This document shows, piece after piece, positions 40,949 to 48,299 of a DNA stretch of 49,172 bases (positions within the stretch are counted from its first letter, which is position 1; every line of letters starts with the position of its first letter). The translations under genes were made by a program, and so were the position numbers. The stretch lies in assembly GCA_021810455.1 (NCBI GenBank), contig JAJZIU010000003.1, positions 1-49,172 on the forward strand, given 5' to 3'. This DNA is from Microcaldota archaeon (GTDB lineage Archaea; Micrarchaeota; Micrarchaeia; Micrarchaeales; CABMGC01). A model generated the notes under the pieces. The model was not told where the DNA came from, did no database searches, and worked only from the letters and a program-made list of their open reading frames with translations.

Positions 40949-42247
40949 TTATTTCATAAACTGTGAAAATCTCTTTTTTACGTTTCTATCGTTTTTAAAC
41001 ATTTCATAAAACTTTTTCATTTTGCTGAAGTCGCTTAACAAGCCTTTAACTTCTTTTTCGTCGGTACCGCTGCCCATCGAAATCCTTCGTATCCTACTTG
41101 GATCTCTCACTAATTTTTCGCTTTGTCTTTCCTCTTTAGTCATTGAACCGATTATTGCCTTATACACTTTGAGTTTGCCTTCTCCTTGTTCAACGTACTC
41201 TTTTGGAACATCTGCAAAACCCATCATACCAAGTACATTTTTCATCGGACCCATTTTTGACATGGCTTTCAACTGTGTGTAGAAAGTATCAAAATTAAGT
41301 TCGGTTACTTCGACTTCTTCGGGTTTTATATTAGCTTCCCTTATTGCTTCGTTTACATGCGTTGCGAGGGCCTCTAAATCAGGTATACCAAGCAATCTGC
41401 CTACAAATTTCTCAGAGTTATACAGTTCAAGAGAGTTGAGTTTTTCACCAGTACCTATAAACATTATATTTACATTTGCAGCGCTAACCGCACTTAGTGC
41501 ACCGCCTCCTTTGCCACTTCCGTCCATTTTTGTTACTACTACGCCAGTTATATTTATCGCGTTATTGAACTCTTTGGCTTGTGTTCCTGCAACTTGCCCT
41601 ATATCAGCATTTATTACCAGGAGTTTTTCGTCGGGTTTGAATTCGTTGTTTATCTGTATTAGCTCGTTTACCAGTTGTTGGTCCAATGCACTCCTTCCGC
41701 TAGAATCGCATATTATTACCTTCCTTGAACCAAGTTCTTTCAATCCTTCAGTTACTATTTTCTTTACATCTGTTTCCCCTTTTATTCCGAAGAATTGTGC
41801 GTTGGCCTGTTTTGAGAGCATCTCTAGTTGTTCAAATGCGGCTGGTCTTGAAACGTCACAACAGATCATGCCCACGCTAAGACCGCGGTCTTGATAAAAT
41901 TTCGCGAGTTTTGCAGCAGTGGTTGTCTTTCCAGAACCATATATCCCTACAAGCAGTATCCGTTTGGGTTTTATTTCTGGCTGATGATTCTTTCCCATCA
42001 ATTTAACAAGTTCCTGATAGACAGTATTAGTTACATATTCTTTAGGACTTATTCCTTCTGGGAGCTTATTATGAAGCGCTATGTCTTCTATTTTTTTAGT
42101 AAATTCGAATACGAGATTTATATCAACATCAGAAGAGATTAGTGCTTTTTGAAGTTCTTTGTTAAACTCGCGTATTGTTTTCGAATCTATTATTGTTGAG
42201 CCGGTGAGCCTAGATATTGCCTTCCTGATACCCTCTCCTAAATCCAT
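40949..42247 (-). CDS. srp54: Signal recognition particle GTPase SRP54
   Basis: 432 residues, N-G-M domain order. The N domain is followed by GIYGSGKTTTAAKLA (P-loop), CCDVSRPAAFEQL, the G3 region CDSSGRSALD and TKMDGSGKGGGALS. The Met-rich M domain (AMSKMGPMKNVLGMMG; ending KMKKFYEMFKNDRNVKKRFSQFMK) binds SRP RNA and signal peptides. G3 reads DSSGR rather than the usual DTAGR, and G2 DVSRPA instead of DTFRAA, which are mild divergences. It targets membrane and exported proteins. Divergent from the tRNA locus. Confidence 0.94.
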   Translation of the reverse strand: MDLGEGIRKAISRLTGSTIIDSKTIREFNKELQKALISSDVDINLVFEFTKKIEDIALHNKLPEGISPKEYVTNTVYQELVKLMGKNHQPEIKPKRILLVGIYGSGKTTTAAKLAKFYQDRGLSVGMICCDVSRPAAFEQLEMLSKQANAQFFGIKGETDVKKIVTEGLKELGSRKVIICDSSGRSALDQQLVNELIQINNEFKPDEKLLVINADIGQVAGTQAKEFNNAINITGVVVTKMDGSGKGGGALSAVSAANVNIMFIGTGEKLNSLELYNSEKFVGRLLGIPDLEALATHVNEAIREANIKPEEVEVTELNFDTFYTQLKAMSKMGPMKNVLGMMGFADVPKEYVEQGEGKLKVYKAIIGSMTKEERQSEKLVRDPSRIRRISMGSGTDEKEVKGLLSDFSKMKKFYEMFKNDRNVKKRFSQFMK

Positions 42248-42271
42248 AAGCAGACACTGACAAATAGTTTA

Positions 42272-42280
42272 ATATTTATA
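42272..42280 (+). promoter_or_regulatory. TATA box of the tRNA locus
   Basis: ATATTTATA is centred about 28 bases before the tRNA-Ile 5' end at 42305, so transcription would begin at or next to the mature 5' end. No second TATA box is seen before the tRNA-Val-like half, so one transcript probably carries both. Confidence 0.5.
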
Positions 42281-42304
42281 CTGATTACACATATATAAAG
42301 TTAG

Positions 42305-42393
42305 GGGCTCGTAGCTCAGCCTGGTTAGAGCGGCGGTCTTATAATAAATCATAAGAGAGCCGTAGGTCAGGAGTTCAAATCTCCTCGGGCCCA
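42305..42393 (+). tRNA. tRNA-Ile(UAU) with a 14-base BHB intron
   Basis: Complete cloverleaf: acceptor GGGCTCG/CGGGCCC, D arm GCTC...GAGC, T arm AGGAG-TTCAAAT-CTCCT, discriminator A, no encoded CCA. The anticodon stem GCGGT/GCCGT encloses an interruption. CTTA pairs with TAAG as the 4-bp central helix, flanked by the 3-base bulges TAA and AGA, the canonical archaeal splicing motif. Cutting after position 37 removes 42344-42357 and leaves the loop CU-UAU-AA with anticodon UAU (42340-42342). The body closely resembles archaeal tRNA-Ile(GAU). A UAU anticodon reading AUA is rare in archaea, which normally use CAU with agmatidine. Confidence 0.88.
42344..42357 (+). other. tRNA-Ile intron (canonical 37/38 position)
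   Basis: Fourteen bases, ATAAATCATAAGAG. With the exon bases it forms a bulge-helix-loop: central helix CTTA/TAAG, bulges TAA and AGA. Cleavage inside the bulges gives exon ends at positions 37 and 38. Its substrate enzyme, the archaeal splicing endonuclease, is not encoded in this window. Confidence 0.8.
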
Positions 42394-42422
42394 TCCATAA
42401 TAATAGAGACGAGGTTTGGGAT

Positions 42423-42470
42423 GCCTCCTTCACACGGAGGAGACCCGGAGTCCGATTCTCCGCGGGCCCA
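42423..42470 (+). tRNA. tRNA-Val(CAC)-like 3' half, no 5' half
   Basis: From position 26 to 73 this is a convincing tRNA: anticodon arm CCTCC-TTCACAC-GGAGG with CAC anticodon, variable AGACC, T arm CGGAG-TCCGATT-CTCCG, then acceptor strand CGGGCCC and discriminator A. The T loop has C at position 55 instead of the near-universal U. Upstream (42394-42422) there is no D arm and no free acceptor 5' strand. The nearest GGGCCC is the 3' end of tRNA-Ile itself. It could be the 3' part of a trans-spliced (split) tRNA, a gene with an irregular D-arm intron, or a tRNA fragment left by an integrated element. Confidence 0.55.
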
Positions 42471-42500
42471 CTTAATAACTAATTTAAGATTATTGATAGA

Positions 42501-43265
42501 TTATGCCACTACTGCATAGTTTACAACAAATGCAACAACGAATCCTATGAGAATTCCGAGATAGGTAAGCAACATCAGATATTTCATTTCTTTTCTGTCT
42601 TCAATCCTACTCTTGTTTATATTTACATGGAATAGAGCAAGTATTACATATAGAATCGCAGCGCTTGCCAATGCATCGAAGAAGACGATGAACATTTTCG
42701 AAAAGAATACTAGACCTAGAAGCGTGCCTAGTATCGTAGGTATTCCGCCTATCAGAAATGCGGCAGACATGAATTTCTTCTCTATCTTTACTTTTGAACC
42801 AACGAGAGGTGCGGCTATTGGAAATCCTTCAGTAAGATTCTGGAGTGTAAAGCCTATAGCTGAAAGTACATATATGGAAACTATGCCTGCGGCGCCTGCG
42901 GAACCGAAAACAAGACCTTCGGTGAGATTCTGCAAGCCGATACCTATCGCAGCTAATATTGAAGTGCGTTTGGGATTCTCTTCAGGATCTCGGCTCTCTT
43001 TAGGGCCTATGAAAAAAAGAAAGGAAACAAGAAATCCGACAAGAAAAACTATTTCTAAAGGATCTGTAATTGGCATGTTGCCGAATATTGAAGACACATC
43101 ACCATAAATATCTACAAGGAGAAACGCAAGAATACCTATAGCAATCGCATTGAAGCCTAGCATCTGTCGTAGTGTTATCTTTTTATAAAGTATAACGGGT
43201 AATGAAAGGAAAACAGAGAAACCCATCACTACAGATAGTAATACAGTAAGATCAATGTTAAGCAT
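42501..43265 (-). CDS. ZIP-family metal transporter
   Basis: 254 residues with about eight hydrophobic helices. The family's two metal-binding helices read GIGLQNLTEGLVFG and GFTLQNLTEGFPIAAPLV, a duplicated QNLTEG in place of the usual HNxxEG, so the leading His is Gln in both. An acidic, charged loop (GPKESRDPEENPKR) lies between helices 3 and 4. It likely moves zinc, iron or another divalent cation into the cytoplasm. The His-to-Gln changes could alter metal preference. Confidence 0.85.
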   Translation of the reverse strand: MLNIDLTVLLSVVMGFSVFLSLPVILYKKITLRQMLGFNAIAIGILAFLLVDIYGDVSSIFGNMPITDPLEIVFLVGFLVSFLFFIGPKESRDPEENPKRTSILAAIGIGLQNLTEGLVFGSAGAAGIVSIYVLSAIGFTLQNLTEGFPIAAPLVGSKVKIEKKFMSAAFLIGGIPTILGTLLGLVFFSKMFIVFFDALASAAILYVILALFHVNINKSRIEDRKEMKYLMLLTYLGILIGFVVAFVVNYAVVA

Positions 43266-43319
43266 ACCGAACCAGTAAATATAACTGGGTTATATTTTAT
43301 ATGTTTTTCTGGTTTATGG

Positions 43320-44060
43320 TCACTTGCGCCATTTTGACATGTAATCTGTTATGTTTTTTATTTCTAAGGAACTTAGCAAGCCCTGTTCTGCAAGCCAGTT
43401 TACTATGTCACTTATCTTTGCTGCAGAATGAAGCTTCATGCCATGTTCTGAAAGAACTTGGGATCCCCCTTCTTCCCGATCTATCAAAACGAAGACGTCC
43501 TTTACAGTTACATTTAGTTTCTTATTTGCAGCTTCGGCGAGTATCATGTCTCTTGCTTCTATTTTGCTGCCTGCATCAGTAACTACGTCATCCACTATGC
43601 CTATCACATCGTTGTTTTTCATTTCGCCATCAACAAGGCGTTTTATACCGTGAGATTTGAGATTACCCATTTCTTCTATTACGTGTAAAACTTTATCAAC
43701 AATGGGAAGCTCCGAGCTATCGAACTTTTCATGTGACATTTTTTTAAGATTTGCGACTAGCTCTTTGTATATTGAAGGTTCTTTGCGCGTGTAGATTGAA
43801 GGAATACCTGCTTCTGCACCTACGGAAGTTACAATAGCTATACCTGCGAGAGGTATGCCACACAGCCTGTTTACCTCGGAATTAGAATTTTGAATAAGCT
43901 CGGCGATAGTTTTTCCAACAAGAGACAGAGCTTCGGGATGAGAAGGTAACACGCGAAGATCGATGTAGTACGGACTCTGTCTACCTGATTTTATTGTGAA
44001 TGTGCCAAACTTTATTGCGTTGATTTCGAAGAGGGTTTTGGCAAGCAGTTTCCCATCCAT
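43320..44060 (-). CDS. pyrE: Orotate phosphoribosyltransferase with internal insertion
   Basis: 246 residues. FTIKSGRQSPYYIDLR and CGIPLAGIAIVTSVG are the orotate/PRPP loop pattern, and VIGIVDDVVTDAGSKIEA is the PRPP-binding motif. Between IYTRKE and HGIKRLVDGE, where most family members have only a few residues, there is an insertion of about 45 residues (from PSIYKELVANLKKM onward). No OMP decarboxylase fusion. It converts orotate to OMP in UMP synthesis. Ten bases downstream of the peroxiredoxin gene, so probably co-transcribed. Confidence 0.9.
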   Translation of the reverse strand: MDGKLLAKTLFEINAIKFGTFTIKSGRQSPYYIDLRVLPSHPEALSLVGKTIAELIQNSNSEVNRLCGIPLAGIAIVTSVGAEAGIPSIYTRKEPSIYKELVANLKKMSHEKFDSSELPIVDKVLHVIEEMGNLKSHGIKRLVDGEMKNNDVIGIVDDVVTDAGSKIEARDMILAEAANKKLNVTVKDVFVLIDREEGGSQVLSEHGMKLHSAAKISDIVNWLAEQGLLSSLEIKNITDYMSKWRK

Positions 44061-44070
44061 AAGAGCACCT

Positions 44071-44667
44071 TCACAACTTGCCTATATCATTTACAATGTC
44101 GATATCCAACGCTCTCTTTCCAAGACGCCAGTTTGCAGGAACCGCACATACGTGACCTTCTGCGGCAGGAGTCTCACGAACATACTTCAAACCCATAAAT
44201 GCAGTGAATATATGATCCGTATCCTTCCCTAAAGCGTCGTTGTGAATTGCGAAATATTGCACCTTGCCATCTGGATCTATTATTACCGTGCCACGTCTTG
44301 CCGCCCCAGTATCTGAATTGAGAAATCCATAATCCGTAGAGATCTTTTTATTAAAGTCATCTATAAGAGGAATTTTGCTCTTCTTTACACGAGGAGAAGT
44401 TTCACTCCATGCCTTGTGTGAAAACACACTATCGGTACTTATTGCGTATATCTTGGCGTCGTTCTTTTCAAAATCTTCATAGTTAGACATAAACGCTTCT
44501 ATGTCAGTTGCACACACAAAAGTGAAATCTCCAGGATAGAACGCAAGTATAATCCATTTGCCCCTCATTCCAGAAAGTTTGAATTCGGATATTTTACTTT
44601 CGCTCGGAAACCATGCTTTAGATTTTATCTCTGGTGCTTGTTCCCCTATATTCAAAAGATTTTGCAT
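44071..44667 (-). CDS. 2-Cys peroxiredoxin
   Basis: 198 residues. The peroxidatic Cys is in YPGDFTFVCATD (usual VCPTE, here VCATD) and the resolving Cys in EGHVCAVPANWRLG near the C-terminus. RRGTVIIDPDGKVQYF completes the AhpC/Prx1 pattern. It reduces hydroperoxides using a thioredoxin-like donor not visible here. Upstream of pyrE in the same leftward pair. Confidence 0.94.
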   Translation of the reverse strand: MQNLLNIGEQAPEIKSKAWFPSESKISEFKLSGMRGKWIILAFYPGDFTFVCATDIEAFMSNYEDFEKNDAKIYAISTDSVFSHKAWSETSPRVKKSKIPLIDDFNKKISTDYGFLNSDTGAARRGTVIIDPDGKVQYFAIHNDALGKDTDHIFTAFMGLKYVRETPAAEGHVCAVPANWRLGKRALDIDIVNDIGKL

Positions 44668-44733
44668 TATACCATCAGTAGAAGTTATATCAGTAAAGGT
44701 ATAAATTCCTTGTTGTAAAACAGAGTTATACTG

Positions 44734-45363
44734 CTATTGAATTAGCATCTTTAAAATCGTGCTCCTATCTTTAAGGTCTTTCAGCACTGTTGATGCTCCG
44801 GCAAGCTCAAGCTCCTGCTTGGAGTGTCTGCTTGTTTCTATACCTATGCTTTTCAAACCCAAGTCAGAACTTGACTTTATGTATACAGGAGAACAGCTTA
44901 CAAACACTCCTGCTTTTTTAGGCAGATTGTAATCCTTTTCTATAGTTGAAAGCGCATGGGAAAGTATATCCTTCATATAAAATCCATTTTCGTTGTACGA
45001 GCCGAACTTGAAATATTCACTGATTTTTGCCTCTTGAAGCCTCATCTTTGTGATCTTCTCTTCATCACCAGTAGCCGCACCTACAAGGACATTTTTTTGT
45101 TTAAGTTCATTAAGAAGTTCGACCATGCCATCCAATACATTCATCTTGCCTTTCCAGGAAACATTGTAATAAGAATAAGGAAGATCTTCGAGATAACGAT
45201 CGAGTTTGCTTTCTATCTCAGCATTTGGCATACCGTAAACGTTTAGAACATGTTTAGCTATTTCCTTTGCGGTTAGACCATCATAGGAATCTAGTTTGAC
45301 TTTTACTATTGCACCGTATATATTCATTATCGACTCTTCAACATACGGAGAGACGTCCTTCAC
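44734..45363 (-). CDS. HAD-like protein, degenerate motif I
   Basis: 209 residues from GTG 45363. Helical cap (GLTAKEIAKHVLNVYGMP), a Rossmann-like core with motif II equivalent LVGAATGDEEKI and a late GVFVSCSPVYIKSSSDLGLKSIGIETS like motif III/IV. The same frame stays open upstream to a stop near 45439 and encodes FILFDTQKVIISD, which matches the HAD motif I position; the second Asp of DxD is Gln. No ATG, GTG or TTG lies there, so either a non-standard start (ATT or ACG) is used or the protein lacks motif I. Catalytic activity is doubtful. Function unknown. Confidence 0.65.
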   Translation of the reverse strand: MKDVSPYVEESIMNIYGAIVKVKLDSYDGLTAKEIAKHVLNVYGMPNAEIESKLDRYLEDLPYSYYNVSWKGKMNVLDGMVELLNELKQKNVLVGAATGDEEKITKMRLQEAKISEYFKFGSYNENGFYMKDILSHALSTIEKDYNLPKKAGVFVSCSPVYIKSSSDLGLKSIGIETSRHSKQELELAGASTVLKDLKDRSTILKMLIQ

Positions 45364-45433
45364 ATCGCTTATTATAACCTTTTGGGTATCGAATAATATG
45401 AAATTGTCCGTAGAAACACGCTCAATTGAATGA

Positions 45434-45446
45434 GTGTGTTAAAGTA
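45434..45446. promoter_or_regulatory. Shared bidirectional TATA region
   Basis: AAAGTATAAAAAT serves as a TATA box for the rightward RNase P protein gene, centred about 24 bases before its ATG, which implies a leaderless message. Read leftward it gives TTTTTATACTTT for the HAD-like gene. Confidence 0.45.
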
Positions 45447-45461
45447 TAAAAATTTGATTGT

Positions 45462-45761
45462 ATGATCGAGTCTACTGAACGTAAGATAGCGATTGAGAGG
45501 ATGCAGAGATTATTTGAACTTGCAAGTCAGAGGACACTTATGGGAGGAGATTCCCTAAAACTTGCTAAAAAGTACACATTCATAGCTAAGGGAATAAGCA
45601 AGCATTATAGGATAAGCATGCCTAAAGAAATCCAAAGAAACATCTGCAAAAAATGTGATGCGATATTAATACCAGGCATTAATTGCAATGTGAGAGTGTC
45701 TAGGGGATGGATAATAAAAAAATGCAACATTTGCAGTACACAAAAGAGAATTTTTATCTGA
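45462..45761 (+). CDS. rnp4: Ribonuclease P protein component Rpp21 (Rnp4)
   Basis: 99 residues. N-terminal helices (AIERMQRLFELASQRT; LAKKYTFIAKGISKHYRISMP) are followed by a zinc ribbon with Cys pairs CKKCDAILIPG and KKCNIC. This is the archaeal Rpp21/Rpr2 pattern. It works with the RNase P RNA and other proteins to trim tRNA 5' ends. Leaderless promoter. Its stop abuts that of the convergent DJ-1-like gene. Confidence 0.9.
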   Translation: MIESTERKIAIERMQRLFELASQRTLMGGDSLKLAKKYTFIAKGISKHYRISMPKEIQRNICKKCDAILIPGINCNVRVSRGWIIKKCNICSTQKRIFI

Positions 45762-46280
45762 TTACTTTATTCCCAGTTTGGAAACTATAGTGTCTGCGAA
45801 CTCGTATATTAGTTCGGAGTCTCCAAGAGTTACTATGTTCTTGTCGCTTTCTAGAGCAGAATTTGTAATAACTCCTTTGAACAGTTTCACGAGATGGTTT
45901 GTATCCTGATCTTTTGTGTTTGCTATTTTCATGTTTTGTATCATGTTGGTCCGAGCTATTATTTTTATTGCATTTCCAACACCAGCGACAAGCTTGTTGG
46001 ATTGAATAAACATCATAAGAAGATCGTGCAGTTGGCGAAGATCGTATAATTTAAACTGTTCCACGCCAGGGCCGTCGGCGAGTATTATGCCATCATAATC
46101 AAGAGGTATTAGTTGTGAGGTATTGAATGGTTTATAAACTGCGCCGTGATTTCCCATACAGTTCTTTGACGTATAGCTAGTTATAATGGTTTCAACCCCC
46201 CATTTTTCCAATATCTTTTTAGTTATGCTTACGGTTTCATCGCGAAAACCGGCCGGAGCTATAAGTATCGCAACTCTCAT
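45762..46280 (-). CDS. DJ-1/PfpI-family protein lacking the nucleophile Cys
   Basis: 172 residues. Typical start VAILIAPAGFRDET and the conserved core DYDGIILADGPGVEQF. At the nucleophile elbow, where the family has AxxCH, the sequence is AGVGNAIKIIA: the Cys is Gly and the His is Asn. It therefore cannot work by the usual Cys chemistry. The single Cys (NCMGNHG) is elsewhere. A non-enzymatic or altered role is likely. Monocistronic. Confidence 0.8.
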   Translation of the reverse strand: MRVAILIAPAGFRDETVSITKKILEKWGVETIITSYTSKNCMGNHGAVYKPFNTSQLIPLDYDGIILADGPGVEQFKLYDLRQLHDLLMMFIQSNKLVAGVGNAIKIIARTNMIQNMKIANTKDQDTNHLVKLFKGVITNSALESDKNIVTLGDSELIYEFADTIVSKLGIK

Positions 46281-46319
46281 TATATCAGTTTTAGATAGAA
46301 AACAAAGGATAAAAAGGTT

Positions 46320-48299
46320 TCACTGTGTTTGAGAGGTTCCCCTGAGTCTGCGTTTTGAGATTTCATGTGCGAGTACTCCTAAGATTATCACTACGACAAA
46401 TATGATTATGTCGGTTATAGATATGAATATGATTGATGCGTTTGATCCTCCTGATGCTTTTACGGGCATCGTGATTCCTAGATATGTTGCTTTTCCAAAG
46501 ATTTCACCATATGGTACATCATTAAAGTTAACAATGCCACTAGAACCAGAATACATGTGAATATCCGTACCATTACTGAAGTTAAGATCCAAAGAGGCAT
46601 TTACAGGAAGGTCAAAAATGTCACGAGTAGTTACTTTTACATTGTAGATAGGTAGGTTGATGTAAATTGTAGAATTATCACTTATTGTTTCATTGTTGTT
46701 TGATGCCATAAATGTGTTTTTGTAGTAAGCTCCATTTATCAAGTATGTGACGCCTTCAAAGAGGAAATTTTCTGTAGGACTTGGTTTGTTGTTTATTACT
46801 AAGGAAGTGGGGGTTAGTACATTGCCATACGCATCCTTTAAAAGTATAGGTACAAGATACTCGTTTCTGAATTGCGCGTTAAGTTCAATGGGATTTTTAA
46901 CAAGCACATTTGCACTGCTGTTTTTGATCCCATTGCTCCATGAAAAGAATGAGTATTTTTTGTTTTGAGTTATTGTAGTGGTGTTAGGATAAACAGAAAC
47001 ATGCGCATATGTATTGTTAATGTACCAGCCGGTCCCTGTAGTGTTACCGTATGGCGTAGTGACATTTACGAAGTATTGATCGTCCCACAAGGCAGTTATA
47101 TTAGCAGGTGAGTTTACTACAATGCTGCTTTGTGTTGATGGCGATCCCATGCTCCAGTTAGCAAATACGGATCGGTAAGTATGATTATGATAAATGGTTG
47201 TAGGACTTACACCGAATTGTGCATTTGAGTGCGCATCGTACCAGCCGGTTCCTGTAGTGTTACCGTATGGCGTAGTGACATTTACGAAGTATTGTGTGGT
47301 CCACGTTGCAACTTCTGTTATGTTACTATCCATACGTATTACAGTGTAGTTTGAAGATCCCGTGTAAGAACCGTAACCCGTCCCCGTCCATCCCGTGAAC
47401 TTTTCACGTGTATAATTATTAATGTAAATGTATTCTGGCACGCTTATTGGAACGCGAGTATAAGCAACGTAACCGAATAGACCACCGATCCCTGCGTATT
47501 TCGAAACGATATCAAGGCTGTATCCAAGACTCCATAGTTGTGTCCCGTCAATAGGTCTTGACAATCCAGAACCCACCATAAAGTAATTTGTTCTACTATC
47601 GTATTCCTGGACTCCGTAAGGGTCTTGAATATTGCGTTCACCTTGGGCTCCAAAACCTATGTATGAATAACCAGTAGCTGCGGGCTTGAAGCGCCCATTT
47701 TTGTAATATGACAGATTGTAGAAAGTGACAGGTTGTATGTATGGGGTTATACCTGTCGAATTGGCAAGTTCTCCAAACGCAACTGGTATCGATGGTCCGG
47801 ATGTTGCAGAGCCAAGATCGGCAGTGCCTTTTTCTTGCCCATTAACAAGAATGTGCCAGGTGGTTCCTGTTGAATAGAAAGAATATGTATTAGAAGTACC
47901 GTTCGCACCGGCGGAACCTTGAGGACCTATAGCCCCAAGAAATGAAGCGTTGGCATTGCTTGCTGGAAAATATTCATAGAACCATTCAGCTTGTCCGGCA
48001 TTTATGATCTGGGTCGTACATTCAGATAAATCACAAAGCAGGGGATAATTGGCAGTAGTATTGGTTATCAAATAACCGACTTGGAGAAATGCGCCATTCT
48101 GAAGATTTTCACCAACCCAGAATGCAAGAGATCCGCCATTTGTGTTTTGAGGAATGATGGTCTTTATTGTTATTGCAGTGCCATTGTTGAATGCTGAATC
48201 TATGCCGCCCCTAGCCCCAAACTGAAACCAGTAAGTTGCACTTACTGTGTTAAGTATAAGCAGAAACAAAATAACTGCAAATAGATTATACCCTCTCAT
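46320..48299 (-). CDS. Large N-glycosylatable surface protein with InlB-like repeats
   Basis: 659 residues. Signal peptide-like start (LFAVILFLLILNTVSA), then a beta-rich domain of about 260 residues with a concanavalin/LamG-like feel (YSFYSTGTTWHILVNGQ). Three divergent InlB/Flg_new-type repeats follow, with QYFVNVTTPYGNTTGTGWY occurring twice. A carboxypeptidase-regulatory-like segment and a C-terminal membrane helix (DIIIFVVVIILGVLAHEI) with a short basic tail finish it. I count about 25 N-x-S/T sequons. Probably a cell-envelope or adhesion protein exposed outside the cell. It overlaps dtdA by 14 bases (8 with the ATG start considered). Confidence 0.82.
   Translation of the reverse strand: MRGYNLFAVILFLLILNTVSATYWFQFGARGGIDSAFNNGTAITIKTIIPQNTNGGSLAFWVGENLQNGAFLQVGYLITNTTANYPLLCDLSECTTQIINAGQAEWFYEYFPASNANASFLGAIGPQGSAGANGTSNTYSFYSTGTTWHILVNGQEKGTADLGSATSGPSIPVAFGELANSTGITPYIQPVTFYNLSYYKNGRFKPAATGYSYIGFGAQGERNIQDPYGVQEYDSRTNYFMVGSGLSRPIDGTQLWSLGYSLDIVSKYAGIGGLFGYVAYTRVPISVPEYIYINNYTREKFTGWTGTGYGSYTGSSNYTVIRMDSNITEVATWTTQYFVNVTTPYGNTTGTGWYDAHSNAQFGVSPTTIYHNHTYRSVFANWSMGSPSTQSSIVVNSPANITALWDDQYFVNVTTPYGNTTGTGWYINNTYAHVSVYPNTTTITQNKKYSFFSWSNGIKNSSANVLVKNPIELNAQFRNEYLVPILLKDAYGNVLTPTSLVINNKPSPTENFLFEGVTYLINGAYYKNTFMASNNNETISDNSTIYINLPIYNVKVTTRDIFDLPVNASLDLNFSNGTDIHMYSGSSGIVNFNDVPYGEIFGKATYLGITMPVKASGGSNASIIFISITDIIIFVVVIILGVLAHEISKRRLRGTSQTQ
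47022..47078 (-). repeat. 57-base internal repeat, copy A
   Basis: Encodes QYFVNVTTPYGNTTGTGWY in the surface protein. It differs from copy B (47238-47294) by one base over 57, though the surrounding repeat units are much more diverged. This points to recent duplication or gene conversion. Confidence 0.85.
47238..47294 (-). repeat. 57-base internal repeat, copy B
   Basis: Partner of copy A, offset by exactly 216 bases (72 codons), so the frame is kept. The near-identity at DNA level, including synonymous positions, stands out against the diverged flanks. Confidence 0.85.

Noticed and set aside
47022-47294. Repeated DNA considered as a CRISPR or mobile repeat
   Set aside because: Only two copies, in frame within a coding sequence, with spacing set by the protein repeat.
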